From the NCBI RefSeq assembly GCF_009377185.1, contig NZ_VJZC01000004.1:18144-82143 (forward strand): 64,000 nt of DNA. The letters run 5' to 3'. Position 1 is the stretch's first letter. Every line of letters starts with the position of its first letter. The notes under the pieces are model-generated. The model was not told the origin of the DNA and did not search any database. It saw nothing but the letters and a program-made list of their open reading frames with translations. The stretch is from Streptomyces spongiae (GTDB taxonomy: Bacteria > Actinomycetota > Actinomycetes > Streptomycetales > Streptomycetaceae). The position numbers were made by a program, and so were the translations under genes. This document shows, in pieces, positions 1-8,813 of this stretch.

Positions 1-2
1 AC

Positions 3-1040
3 AAGATCCTCGTTCTGCACCAGCCGGTCGGCGTGTCGGTCCTGGTCACGCCATGGAACTTCCCCGCCGCGATGGCCACCCGGAAGATCGGCCCGGCGTT
101 GGCGGCCGGCTGCACCGTGGTACTGAAGCCGGCCAGTGAAACACCGCTGACCGCGCTGGCCATCGGCGCCCTCCTCCAGGAGGTGGGCGTTCCCGACGGT
201 GCGGTCAACGTGCTGCCCTCCCGCCGCTCCGGGGCGGTCGTCGGCGCGATGCTGGACGATCCCCGGGTACGCAAGCTGTCGTTCACCGGCTCCACCGAAG
301 TCGGCAGGGTCCTGCTCGCCGCCGCCTCCAGGACCGTGGTCAACTGCTCGATGGAACTCGGCGGCAACGCGCCGTTCCTGGTCTTCGCCGACGCCGACCT
401 GGACGAGGCCGTGGCCGGCGCCATGGTGGCGAAGATGCGCAACGGCGGTGAGGCCTGCACCGCGGCGAACCGTTTCTACGTCGAGGCTCCCGTCGTCGGC
501 GAGTTCACCCGCAGACTGGCCGAGGCGATGGGCGCTCTCAAAGTCGGTCCCGGCCTCGACGAGGGCGTGCAGGTCGGCCCGCTCGTCAATGCGGAGAGCC
601 GGGACAAGGTCGCCGTACTCGTCGAGAGCACCGTGCGAGCCGGCGCCTCGGTGGTGACCGGCGGCGAGCCGTCGGCGGGTAGGGGCTACTACTACCCGCC
701 GACAGTGCTGAAGGACGTGCCCCCGGGCGCGCCCGTACTGGAGGAGGAGATCTTCGGCCCCGTGGCCCCGGTCGTCGGCTTCACCACGGAGGACGAGGCG
801 GTCGACCTGGCCAACGCCACCGAGTACGGTCTTGTCGCCTACGTCTACACCACCGATCTGGCCCGCGGCCTCAGGGTGAGCGAGCGCCTGGACTCCGGCA
901 TGGTCGGCCTCAACCGTGGCGTCGTGTCCGATCCGGCGGCACCCTTCGGCGGCACGAAGCAGAGCGGCATCGGCCGCGAGGGCGGCCACGAGGGTCTGCT
1001 CGACTACACGGAGTCCAAGTACATCGCCCTGGCGTGGTGA
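3..1040 (+). CDS. NAD(P)-dependent aldehyde dehydrogenase, 3' part
   Basis: The reading frame is open from the first bases of the window, so the 5' end lies outside; about 346 residues are present against roughly 480 for the family, and the missing part is the N-terminal piece of the cofactor domain. The visible part starts just before the PWNFP motif and contains FTGSTEVG (cofactor loop), MELGGN (general-base Glu, codon 354-356), GGEACTAANR (catalytic Cys, codon 456-458) and EEIFGPV. The family oxidises aldehydes to acids in the cytoplasm. The sequence is closest to succinate-semialdehyde dehydrogenase-like members, but the substrate cannot be read from motifs. An amidohydrolase follows 128 bp downstream on the same strand, so the two may share a catabolic transcript. 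Confidence 0.93.
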   Translation, partial: KILVLHQPVGVSVLVTPWNFPAAMATRKIGPALAAGCTVVLKPASETPLTALAIGALLQEVGVPDGAVNVLPSRRSGAVVGAMLDDPRVRKLSFTGSTEVGRVLLAAASRTVVNCSMELGGNAPFLVFADADLDEAVAGAMVAKMRNGGEACTAANRFYVEAPVVGEFTRRLAEAMGALKVGPGLDEGVQVGPLVNAESRDKVAVLVESTVRAGASVVTGGEPSAGRGYYYPPTVLKDVPPGAPVLEEEIFGPVAPVVGFTTEDEAVDLANATEYGLVAYVYTTDLARGLRVSERLDSGMVGLNRGVVSDPAAPFGGTKQSGIGREGGHEGLLDYTESKYIALAW

Positions 1041-1168
1041 CCGCGTTCTGTCACTCATGGGGACCGCGTCCGTCACCGCAGGGCACATCGGCCGCTTCCG
1101 TGACCAAGCCCCCCGCGCACTCAACAGCCCTCCGGACATCGAAGTCCCGGAAGGAAAGGAACCCCGGA

Positions 1169-2821
1169 ATGGAGCATTCCCAGCCCGCCTCCTCACCACC
1201 GGACACGGTCTACGTCAACGGCCGGATCTGGCCAGGGCTGCCTGTCCACGGCGACACGGCCGGTGAGGTCAGGGAACACGAGGCCCTCGCGGTGGCGCGA
1301 GGACGGGTGGTCGCCGTGGGCAGCGTCCCGGGCCTCCTCGCGCTGGCGGGACCGGCCACCCAAATCGTCGACCTTGACCACCGGAGGGTGATCCCCGGCC
1401 TGGTCGACGGCCATATGCACGCGGTACGGGCGGGCTCCACCTGGTCCAGCGAACTGCACTGGTCCGGGATGCCGGCGCTGGGGCATGCGCTGGAGAGCAT
1501 CCGGGCCGCCGCCAGGGGCTCGGCGGCCGGCGCGTGGATCCGGGCGATCGGCGGCTGGCATCCCTGCCAGTTCGACGAGAACCGGCCGCCCACGCAGGTG
1601 GAACTCGACGCGGTGGCGCCCGACCACCCGGTCTATGTGCAGGGTCTCTACGACGTGGGGATCCTCAACAGCCGGGCAGCCCGCACCGTGGGCCTGGCCG
1701 AGTGGACGGACCTGCCCGGCGACGCTGTGGAGCGGGACCCCGCCACCGGGCGGGCCACCGGGGTGATCCGGGGGCTGGCGGCGTTCACCCGGTGCATGGC
1801 CGCCATCCCTCACCCGAGCCACGCCGAACAACTCAGCTCCACCAGGGCGATGTTCGCCGACCTCAACGCGGTGGGGCTGACCGGCGTGGTCGACCCCGGT
1901 GGCTTCGGGATGTCGCCCGAGCGCTACGAGCCCCTCTTCGATCTGTGGCGGGCCGGAGAACTGACCACCCGTATGAGGCTGTACGTCTCCGCGGTCGACG
2001 CCGGACAGGAGCTCGACCAGCTCGACGGCTGGCTGCGCCACACGCAGAGCCGCTTCGGTGACGACCTCCTGCGGATCCTCGGTGTGGGAGAGATCATCCA
2101 CTACGGCTGCCACGACTTCGAGGGGCTCACACCGTTCGAGCTGGGCGACCAGTCCTACAAGGAACTGCTGGCCATCACCCGGCGGGTCGTCGAACGCGGC
2201 TGGCCGATGCACATACACGCCGTCCTCGACTCGACGATCGACCGAATCCTGGACGCATGGGAGACGGTCCACCGCGAGACCCCGCTCGACGCACTGCGTT
2301 TCTCCCTCGCCCACGCCGACACCATCAGCCGCCGCAACATCAGGCGGCTCAAGGCACTTGGCGCCGGAGTCGTCGTGGACGACCACCAGGTGTTCAAGGG
2401 CGCTTCGTCGGAGCGCGGCTGGGGCCCGGGCAGCATGGAGACGGTACCTCCGCTGGGAGATCTGCTGGAGGCCGACTTGCCTCTCGGTGCGGGCACGGAC
2501 GCGACCAGGGCCTCCTCGTACAGTCCTTGGCTGTCACTGTGGTGGCTGGTCGAGGGCCGTTCCCTGGACGGCTCGGTCCAGCGCGCCCCGCGACACCGTC
2601 TCTCTCGCGAACAGGCACTTCACCTCTACACGCGCGGCAGCACCTGGTTCTCCTTCGAGGAGCCCGACCGGGGCCATCTCCACCCTGGAGCCCGGGCCGA
2701 TTTCGCCGTTCTCAGCGACGACTACTTCAGCGTGGCCGCCCAGGTGATTCCCAGCATCACGTCGGAGCTGACGGTGGTCGGCGGACGTGTCGTCCACCGG
2801 TCCGCGGCCTTCGCGGCCTGA
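1169..2821 (+). CDS. Amidohydrolase, YtcJ-like (amidohydrolase_3)
   Basis: Cytoplasmic metal-dependent hydrolase of about 550 residues, the usual length for YtcJ-type amidohydrolases. The N-terminal beta-sandwich is followed by the metal motif VDGHMH (HxH). Further ligands are visible in PMHIHAV and SLAHAD, and a late Asp in GAGTDATRASS. A closing segment reading GARADFAVLSDD is typical of the second half of the sandwich domain. The ATG at 1169 was chosen because AAGGAAAGGA (1151-1160) is well placed as a ribosome binding site; the frame is open further upstream but overlaps the dehydrogenase end. The family hydrolyses C-N bonds such as amides and N-substituted formamides; the true substrate is unknown. 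The aldehyde dehydrogenase upstream suggests a short amide-to-acid catabolic route. Confidence 0.88.
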   Translation: MEHSQPASSPPDTVYVNGRIWPGLPVHGDTAGEVREHEALAVARGRVVAVGSVPGLLALAGPATQIVDLDHRRVIPGLVDGHMHAVRAGSTWSSELHWSGMPALGHALESIRAAARGSAAGAWIRAIGGWHPCQFDENRPPTQVELDAVAPDHPVYVQGLYDVGILNSRAARTVGLAEWTDLPGDAVERDPATGRATGVIRGLAAFTRCMAAIPHPSHAEQLSSTRAMFADLNAVGLTGVVDPGGFGMSPERYEPLFDLWRAGELTTRMRLYVSAVDAGQELDQLDGWLRHTQSRFGDDLLRILGVGEIIHYGCHDFEGLTPFELGDQSYKELLAITRRVVERGWPMHIHAVLDSTIDRILDAWETVHRETPLDALRFSLAHADTISRRNIRRLKALGAGVVVDDHQVFKGASSERGWGPGSMETVPPLGDLLEADLPLGAGTDATRASSYSPWLSLWWLVEGRSLDGSVQRAPRHRLSREQALHLYTRGSTWFSFEEPDRGHLHPGARADFAVLSDDYFSVAAQVIPSITSELTVVGGRVVHRSAAFAA

Positions 2822-2921
2822 CACCACGACCGGGCCGAACGCCCGGGCGCCTCCTGCGCTGTCAGGCGCTTCGCTCAATCCCCACCGCGTGCGCCGCGAA
2901 CCCAGGCCGGCGCACCCAACG

Positions 2922-2955
2922 CACTCCAGGCCCGGCGAGCTCCGGGCCTGGAGTG
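2922..2955. terminator. Perfect 14-bp stem hairpin
   Basis: CACTCCAGGCCCGG (2922-2935) pairs perfectly with 2942-2955 around a 6-nt loop, about 100 bp past the amidohydrolase stop. There is no U tract, as is common for terminators in high-GC actinobacteria. Confidence 0.7.
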
Positions 2956-3123
2956 TCTGCCGTTCGTCTGGCTCCGCGAGAACCAGTCGTGAAGGGGCTG
3001 TGCGACAGGCCGGCACTACCTGCGCGCCTTTGTGATGCGCTCCTTCGCCGGCAAAGCCTTGCTCCCCGCGGACACCGCGGCGGAAAAGAGGAGCCGCCTG
3101 GGTTCGCGCCAGCGGCAGACGCC

Positions 3124-3152
3124 CGACCGGCAGGCACCCGGTCTGCCGGTCG
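3124..3152. terminator. 10-bp stem hairpin
   Basis: CGACCGGCAG (3124-3133) pairs perfectly with 3143-3152 around a 9-nt loop. It is one of four hairpins in this intergenic region and may add to termination. Confidence 0.45.
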
Positions 3153-3215
3153 CTTCGGCCATCGAAGCCCCGCTTGCGGCACGTGCCCACTTCCGACGCC
3201 CTGAACAGCGAGCGC

Positions 3216-3244
3216 CCGGGCTGGTCGCCGACCGACCAGCCCGG
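3216..3244. terminator. 12-bp stem hairpin
   Basis: CCGGGCTGGTCG (3216-3227) pairs perfectly with 3233-3244 around a 5-nt loop, between convergent genes. Confidence 0.55.
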
Positions 3245-3294
3245 ACGATGGCCGCACCACGCTGCCGGGCCGTCCCAGGGTCTCCCGAAACCGT

Positions 3295-3348
3295 GCCCCA
3301 CCCGCCGTGCGCTGAAGCCGTCGGGCTCCGGCGCACGGCGGGTGGGGC
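3295..3348. terminator. Perfect 18-bp stem hairpin, likely bidirectional terminator
   Basis: GCCCCACCCGCCGTGCGC (3295-3312) pairs perfectly with 3331-3348. The 18-nt loop can form an inner AGCC/GGCT pairing. It ends 59 bp beyond the stop of the minus-strand permease and faces the end of the amidohydrolase, so it can serve both. Confidence 0.75.
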
Positions 3349-3407
3349 GGGGGCCCATGGGATCAGCCCCGGTACCGCCGCTCCCGTTCCGGGGGCAGTG
3401 GTGGCAC

Positions 3408-5029
3408 CTATGCGGGGGACGTCGCTGCCGGGGCCGAGGTGTCTTTGCGGCTCTGCGCCAGGGCCGCCTTCCGGAAGTCCGTGCTCCCTTCGGCGCAGGA
3501 CGCGCAGATCGCCGCGTCCTCGGCGGTGGGGTCACGGTCCACCTCGATGGCGGTGTTGTACCGCTTGCACCGGTGGCAGCGAATCATGGTCGTCCACGGA
3601 TCCGTCACCTCGTCGCGCGGGTCGTCACCGCGCTGGAGGACCGGGGAGCGGCCCCATCGGGCGGTGGCCGTGTACAGGACCCAGGACAGCGCGAACACAC
3701 CGATCAGGACGCCCTGGGTGTACCAGGCGCCGGGGGCGCCGTACTCGGTGATGAGGATGCCGGTGACCGATGGGACCAGCCAGGCGACCAGACCGACGGA
3801 GAACCGGCTCAGGCGGCCGGGGCGGAACTCGGGGGTGTCGGACTTGCCGTCGCGGTCGTGGGCGAGGTGGGCGAGCATCACGCCGACCCAGGCGACGACG
3901 AACACGCCCTGCCAGGCGAGTGCGGTCAGGAGGTAGGACAACACGTTGGTGAGCATGAACACGTAGGTCAGTGCCCCGGTGACCAGGACCCAGACGAAGC
4001 GGGGCCACTGGATGCGCAGCACCTGGGCTGCGACGGCGTCCAGGTTGGAGGAGGCGAGGAAGTAGTTGGCCGTGTTGATGCGTGTCTGGCTGACGAAGAT
4101 GAGGAGCAGTCCGGCGAAGCCCAGGGTGTTCAGCACGGCGTCGACGATGCCGGTCTCCGACGCCAGTTGGCCGGGGAACACCGCTTCCATGACGAAGAGG
4201 CCGATCAGGCCGTTGCCCATGAAGGTGGCCACGTAGAAGACCGGGCCGAATGTCACCAGTCCGTGGAAGCGCGAGTCGGAGGTTCTCCCGAACCTGGCGA
4301 AGTCCACCGTCGACATCATCATCACGGAAAGGCCGAGGTAGATGCAGAAGGCGTAGAGCCAGCCGGGCAGGTCGCCGGTCGCGGCCGGGGCGGCGACGCT
4401 CAGGAACCTTCCGTGGAATCCGTGCTGGGTTCCGGCTGTGACGACCAGAGCGATCATGCCGATGACATAGAGGGGCAGCAGCCATCCGTTGAGTCTGTCC
4501 AGCCACCTCTGGACGCCACCCAGGGCGAGCGGGATCGCGTAGAGGACGCAAACGGCGTACCAGATGCGTATGTCGCTGTTCGGGGCGAAGTAGTGCTGGA
4601 AGGTGACGGCGATGACGGACCCTTCGAAGACCGCGTAGTACAGACAGGTCGCGCCCAGGATGAGCGGTGCGAGCGTGGCGCCGACGTAGCCGAACAGGCG
4701 CCGCGATCGCATGGCGACGCTGAGGCCGGATTTCGCGGCGTAGCGGGCGAGCACCATGTTCACCGCTCCGAAGAGGGCGGTTGCCAGGGCCATGCCGATC
4801 AGGGCGTCGGTACTGCCGACCGCCTGGGCGGTCGAGACAGCGGCGTGAGCCAGAACATCGCGCTGAACAGGGACCAGAAAGCCATGTTCAGGGAGAGCCG
4901 GCCAGGGCGACCGGCGCGCGGGGCGACATGCAGCGGATCGTTTCCTGATTCCACGCCGGAAGCGGGAACGGCGGAGTGATCTCTCATGTCGAGCGGTTGG
5001 CGCGCGTGGGAGGACGTTTGAGCAGTCAC
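3408..5029 (-). pseudogene. NCS1-type cytosine/purine permease with C-terminal zinc-ribbon-like tail, one frameshift
   Basis: Inner-membrane transporter of the nucleobase:cation symporter 1 type. The N-terminal part starts with GTG at 5029 after GAAGGAC and reads to LNMAFWSLFSAMFWL. It then leaves frame near 4835-4848. The rest continues one frame over with AVSTAQAVG and about eleven hydrophobic segments down to 3408. One inserted base would restore a protein of about 540 residues. The C-terminus carries CHRC (3567-3578) and CASC (3495-3506), a C-x2-C-x20-C-x2-C pattern that could bind zinc, after the last membrane span. The family imports cytosine, purines, hydantoins or allantoin, which fits the nearby amidohydrolases. 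A decayed TetR gene lies directly upstream. It could be a real pseudogene or carry a sequencing indel. Confidence 0.8.
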
Positions 5030-5034
5030 ATCAG

Positions 5035-5395
5035 GGTCCTTCGCGAACGTAGCTGGTGGGAATACCAGCCGGATGTGGATGAGGTGTGACGGACCGGATC
5101 TTCCTGGCCGCCCCGAGCGGTGCCTGGATCGGAGTCGGCTGCTGTGTGCTCGGTCAGGGTGTGAGGAAGGCCGTCAATCGGGTGGCGGATGGCCCTGGTC
5201 CCAGCGGGGGCGGGCCTGTGGTGCACGACTGTCCGACGCCGGCTTCCTGCGCGATCGCCTGCGTGAGCGCGGTTCTCGCGCTGTGAAGAGTGAGGATGAC
5301 CAAGGCCAGGCCCCTGTGGGCCACAAGGCCGGTGGCCCCGACGACGGCGGCCCTGGCACCGAAGACGTCCGTCGACGCGAATCACATGATCATGG
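5035..5395 (-). pseudogene. TetR-family regulator relic
   Basis: Translated pieces on the minus strand match the intact TetR protein encoded at 19108-19725 in the same order. TQAIAQEAGVGQ (about 5225-5265) matches the helix-turn-helix MQAIAEEAGVGK. TGPPPLGPGPSATRLTAF (about 5165-5215) matches AGPPPLGPGASAVARLTAF. HTAADSDPG (about 5120-5150) matches RTAADCDPG. The pieces sit in different frames, the segment after the helix-turn-helix is deleted, and the gene is cut short where the permease starts at 5029. It is a dead regulator that once probably controlled the permease. The DNA-level match is strong enough to imply a paralogue or shared recent ancestor. Confidence 0.75.
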
Positions 5396-5782
5396 AGAGG
5401 TGGGATTGGCTCCCAGGAGAAGGTCAGTGAGGGGCGCGGCACCACCGTCGACCAGGTCGCGGCTCGCTCTGCGGTCCCGGCGAGGCGGCGCCCGGCCCGT
5501 CGGTGCGGTGGTGGCGGTCACGATGACTCCTTTGTCTCCCGCTCTGATCTCCGGTGCGGCAAACCGGTGACCGGGATACGGGTGGTCGGGCACACGCGTT
5601 GCCGTGGTGCGGTGATGAGGACGCGCGGCGGCTCTGCCCGCTCTTCCTTCGAGGGGTTGCCTCGGGACACAGCTGGGCCTCGGGTGGGTCGGCGGCGCGT
5701 CCGATGCGGACGGTCCGTTCGGAGAGCCGGCACACGTGGGTGGACCGCCGGCTCTGCCTCAGTGCGGGCTCCCCGCTTCTCT

Positions 5783-5794
5783 GCAATCGGATGC
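5783..5794. promoter_or_regulatory. Imperfect operator GCAATCGGATGC
   Basis: Differs by one base from the 12-mer at 15172-15183 upstream of the isochorismatase-fold gene. It lies 110 bp from a perfect-arm copy at 5892-5907. Confidence 0.45.
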
Positions 5795-5891
5795 ATGCGG
5801 TGAAGTCATGGAAAGAGAGCGGAAAGAGACCGACTCGCAGTCCTTTGCACCAGCTCGCACTCGAGCCCTGATCTGCCTGTTCGGACCCGAT

Positions 5892-5907
5892 CTGCAACCG
5901 ATTGCAG
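5892..5907. promoter_or_regulatory. Palindromic operator CTGCAACCGATTGCAG
   Basis: Six-base arms CTGCAA/TTGCAG flank a CCGA centre. The inner 12-mer is the exact reverse complement of the site at 15172-15183. Central CpG palindromes of this form (compare PurR GCAAACGTTTGC) are typical LacI-family targets; the cognate regulator is not identified. Confidence 0.55.
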
Positions 5908-6089
5908 TACGCGCCATGCTGACGGTGCGCCCCAGGAGCTGTCAACCCTTGTGACGCCGGCCAGAGAACGGGGATGCCCGGTGGGTTGGGGGAGCCGCCG
6001 GTATGCGGCTCACACGCAGGAGCGCCGGCCATGCGGTGCACGGCCGGCGCGAGCGCCCGTACGCGTGGCCGCGTGCGGCGTGGCGAGGA

Positions 6090-7280
6090 TTATCGGCGGG
6101 CGACCCCGTCGGCCCTGGCCGCGCCCGCCACTGCGTCAGCGATCGCGGGGACGACCCGCTCGTCGAACGGGCTGGGAACGATCCGCTGTTCGGACAGTTC
6201 GTCCTCCACGACCGCGGCCAGTGCCCGGGCCGCCGCCAGCTTCATGTTCTCGGTGATGCGGGTGGCGCGCACCTGCAGAGCGCCGGCGAAGACCCCCGGG
6301 AAGGCAAGGACGTTGTTGATCTGATTGGGATAGTCGGAGCGCCCCGTGGCCACGACCCTCGCGTACTTGTGCGCGATGTCGGGATGGACTTCAGGCGTCG
6401 GGTTGGCCATGGCGAACACGAAGCAGTCCTTGTTCATCCCGGCGACCGCCGCTTCGGGCACGGTCCCGGCGGAGACACCGATGAAGACGTCGGCGCCGAT
6501 GAGGGCCTGCTCCAACGAACCGGTCCGGCCGGCCTTGTTGGTAGTGGCAGCGAGTTCCTGCTTGACCGGGGTCAGGTCGTCGCGTCCGAGGTGCAGCACG
6601 CCGCGGCGATCCGCGACAGCGACGTCACCGATGCCTGCCTCCACGAGGATCCTGGTGATGGCCACACCGGCCGCACCGGCGCCGGAGATCACCGCCCGCA
6701 GCTCGCCCAGTGAACGCCCGGTGAGTTTCGCGGCGTTTCGCAGCGCGGCCAGGGTGACGATCGCGGTGCCGTGCTGATCGTCATGGAAGACCGGTATGTC
6801 GAGGCGCTCCTGCAGGCGGCTTTCGATCTCGAAACAGCGCGGTGCGGAGACGTCTTCGAGGAAGATCCCGCCGAAGGAAGGCGCCAGGCGGGCTGCTGTG
6901 TCGACGAGTTCAGTGACGTCGGTGGAGTCGAGTGCGATGGGGACCGCGTCGATGTCCGCGAACTGCTTGAGCAGGACGGCCTTGCCTTCCATGACCGGGA
7001 GGGCGGCATATGGACCGATGTCTCCGAGGCCGAGCACTGCGGTGCCATCAGTGATGACCGCAACGGTCGAGGATTTCCACGTGTAGTCGTATACGAGATG
7101 CGGCTGACGCGCGATGGCGGAGCACACCAAGGCCACACCGGGCGTGTAGGCGAGGGACAGGTCGCCTGCGTCGTTGAGCGGCACGGTCGGGCGCGTCTCA
7201 AGCTTTCCGCCTTGGTGGAGTGCGAAGGCCGCCTCCAGCAGTTCGGTGTCCGTCTGTGCGAATGGGGTGTGTGATTCCAC
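6090..7280 (-). CDS. Malic enzyme (malate dehydrogenase, decarboxylating)
   Basis: Cytoplasmic enzyme of 396 residues, the length of short bacterial malic enzymes without a phosphotransacetylase tail. It converts malate to pyruvate and CO2 with reduction of NAD(P). Visible motifs are SLAYTPGVA near the N-terminus, the catalytic-lysine region MEGKAVLLKQF, EDVSAPRCFEIE and FHDDQHGTAIV for metal and malate. SGAGAAGVAI is the nucleotide-binding loop, and MANPTPEV and NNVLAFPG follow. It lies 125 bp after the E2 gene on the same strand, so it likely ends an E1-E2-malic enzyme operon. It would supply pyruvate (and NAD(P)H) beside a 2-oxoacid dehydrogenase. Cofactor preference cannot be read safely. 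Confidence 0.93.
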   Translation of the reverse strand: MESHTPFAQTDTELLEAAFALHQGGKLETRPTVPLNDAGDLSLAYTPGVALVCSAIARQPHLVYDYTWKSSTVAVITDGTAVLGLGDIGPYAALPVMEGKAVLLKQFADIDAVPIALDSTDVTELVDTAARLAPSFGGIFLEDVSAPRCFEIESRLQERLDIPVFHDDQHGTAIVTLAALRNAAKLTGRSLGELRAVISGAGAAGVAITRILVEAGIGDVAVADRRGVLHLGRDDLTPVKQELAATTNKAGRTGSLEQALIGADVFIGVSAGTVPEAAVAGMNKDCFVFAMANPTPEVHPDIAHKYARVVATGRSDYPNQINNVLAFPGVFAGALQVRATRITENMKLAAARALAAVVEDELSEQRIVPSPFDERVVPAIADAVAGAARADGVARR

Positions 7281-7405
7281 GGGTGTACGAGCCTCATGTT
7301 CGGTCGAAATCCGAAGGGTTCTGCGCTGGGGCCGCCAGGTCGCGTCCCTGAGTGGAAGAGCGAGGAGAAGGGCCTGAAGGACCCGGACTACCGGTAGGAC
7401 CTCTA

Positions 7406-8770
7406 CTAAACGAGCGTGAGCAAGGGCTGCTCCATCGCCTTGGTGAACTCGCTCATCCAGCGTGCCGCGTCAGCGCCGTCGACGGCCCGGTGGTCGACGG
7501 AGAGCACCACCCTCATGACGGTCGCCGTGGTGAGGGTTCCTTCGCTGCTGATGACCGGCTCCTTTCGGCCTGCGCCGACCGCGAGGATGGCGGCCTGGGG
7601 CGGGTTGATGATGGCGGTGAACTCCTCCACCCCGAACATGCCGAGGTTGGTGATGGTCAGGGTGCCGCCCTCAAGGTCACCCTGGACGAGCCGTCCGGCG
7701 TTGGCTTGCTCGACGTACTGCTTGACCTGCGCTGCCACGCTGCTCAGGGCCCGCGACTCCACGGACCTGACGACCGGGGTGACGAGGCCTCGGGAGGAGG
7801 CGATGGCGATGCCGATGTCGGCGGAGGCGTAGCGGAGCATGGCCTCGTCCTGCCAGATGGCGTTCATCTGCGGTACCTGCTGGTGCGCGTACGCCGCAGC
7901 CTTGATGACGAAGTCGTTGACCGAGACGCGGACGGCGGAGACCTGGTTGATCTCGTGCCGAAGAGCCAGGAGATCGTCTATGCGGGCACTGCCCTTGAGA
8001 TAGAAATGCGGCGCCTGCTGCTTGCTCTGCGTCAGGCGGGCAGCCACGGCACGCCGCAGGCGTGTGTGCGGGATGGTCTCGGCGACGCCCGGTTGTGCCG
8101 GTGCGGCATACCGGCCGGCCTCCACAGCCGGTGAATGGGCGGGCGACGTGGTGGCCGGGTCGGCCTTGGCCGGCAGGGCCCGGCTGACGTCGACCGGGTT
8201 CTCCGCCGAGGACTTGGGGGCCGAGCCGTTGTCCGCAGCCGTGCCACCGCCTGCTCGGGCTGCGATCGCCCGCTCGACGTCCTTGCGGACGATCCGTCCG
8301 TGCGGTCCGGTGCCCTGGACGTCGGTCAACGACAGTCCGGCCTGTTTCAGCAGCCGCCTCGCCAGTGGACTGGCGAATATCCGCTCGGCCTCCTCGGGTG
8401 GGACCGGGGTTGCACCCTGCCCGTCCCGGGGCGGGCCGGCCGTGGTGTCGGCCCGCGCAGTGGTGTCCGCGAAGGGGCGCTCGGTGACTCCCAGCCGGGC
8501 CAGCACCGCGACCAGATCGGTGGCTTCCTCGCCTGGATCCAGGAGCACCGCGATGGGCGAGCCGACCTCCACAGTGCTGCCGGCCTCCGCGAGGATGCCC
8601 GCCAGCGTGGCGTCATGTTCCGCCTCGAGCTCGACCAACGCCTTGTCGGTTTCGATGACGGCAATCGGATCCCCGGCGGCGAAGTCGGCGTGCTCCTTGA
8701 CGAGCCACTGCGACAGCATCGCCTCTGTTGATCCTGCCGCCACCTCTGGCATGTGCAGCAGCTTGGCCAT
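7406..8770 (-). CDS. 2-oxoacid dehydrogenase E2, dihydrolipoyl acyltransferase
   Basis: Core subunit of a 2-oxoacid dehydrogenase complex, 454 residues. In order it has one lipoyl domain (residues about 1-78, with the lipoyl-lysine motif ETDKALVE), a proline/alanine-rich linker, an E3-binding domain (about 125-165, with ASPLARRLLKQ and GTGPHGRIVRKDV), a second linker and the catalytic domain with DHRAVDG near the C-terminus. The His and Asp of that motif carry the acyl transfer to CoA. It lies 43 bp downstream of the fused E1 gene, so the two are cotranscribed. No E3 (dihydrolipoamide dehydrogenase) gene is next to them, so a shared E3 must be used. Acetoin, pyruvate and branched-chain 2-oxoacids are all possible substrates. 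Confidence 0.93.
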   Translation of the reverse strand: MAKLLHMPEVAAGSTEAMLSQWLVKEHADFAAGDPIAVIETDKALVELEAEHDATLAGILAEAGSTVEVGSPIAVLLDPGEEATDLVAVLARLGVTERPFADTTARADTTAGPPRDGQGATPVPPEEAERIFASPLARRLLKQAGLSLTDVQGTGPHGRIVRKDVERAIAARAGGGTAADNGSAPKSSAENPVDVSRALPAKADPATTSPAHSPAVEAGRYAAPAQPGVAETIPHTRLRRAVAARLTQSKQQAPHFYLKGSARIDDLLALRHEINQVSAVRVSVNDFVIKAAAYAHQQVPQMNAIWQDEAMLRYASADIGIAIASSRGLVTPVVRSVESRALSSVAAQVKQYVEQANAGRLVQGDLEGGTLTITNLGMFGVEEFTAIINPPQAAILAVGAGRKEPVISSEGTLTTATVMRVVLSVDHRAVDGADAARWMSEFTKAMEQPLLTLV

Positions 8771-8813
8771 GACCTCTCCTAATGTCCTGTCGTACTGCGG
8801 GATGCAGGCGAGC

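Larger units (their letters stand above)
2822..3407. other. Intergenic region between convergent genes, rich in hairpins
   Basis: No convincing gene is present between the amidohydrolase (plus) and the permease (minus). The stretch holds four perfect inverted repeats of 10 to 18 bp, listed separately, plus a short CCGCGG repeat pair at 3066-3080. The hairpins suit bidirectional termination. Confidence 0.6.
5396..6089. other. Intergenic region with palindromic operators
   Basis: About 700 bp between the TetR relic and the malic-enzyme gene. No frame shows a recognisable protein. It holds two related GCAA-n4-TTGC-type sites (5783-5794 and 5892-5907). It is probably upstream control DNA for the permease side, since the malic-enzyme gene ends here. 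Confidence 0.5.

Noticed and set aside
2922..3348. Repeated hairpins considered as a CRISPR array
   Set aside because: The four stems have different sequences and irregular spacing, so there is no common repeat.
5518..5796. A 92-codon minus-strand frame in the gap before the malic-enzyme gene
   Set aside because: Arg/Pro-rich with no motif; it overlaps an operator-like palindrome and looks non-coding.
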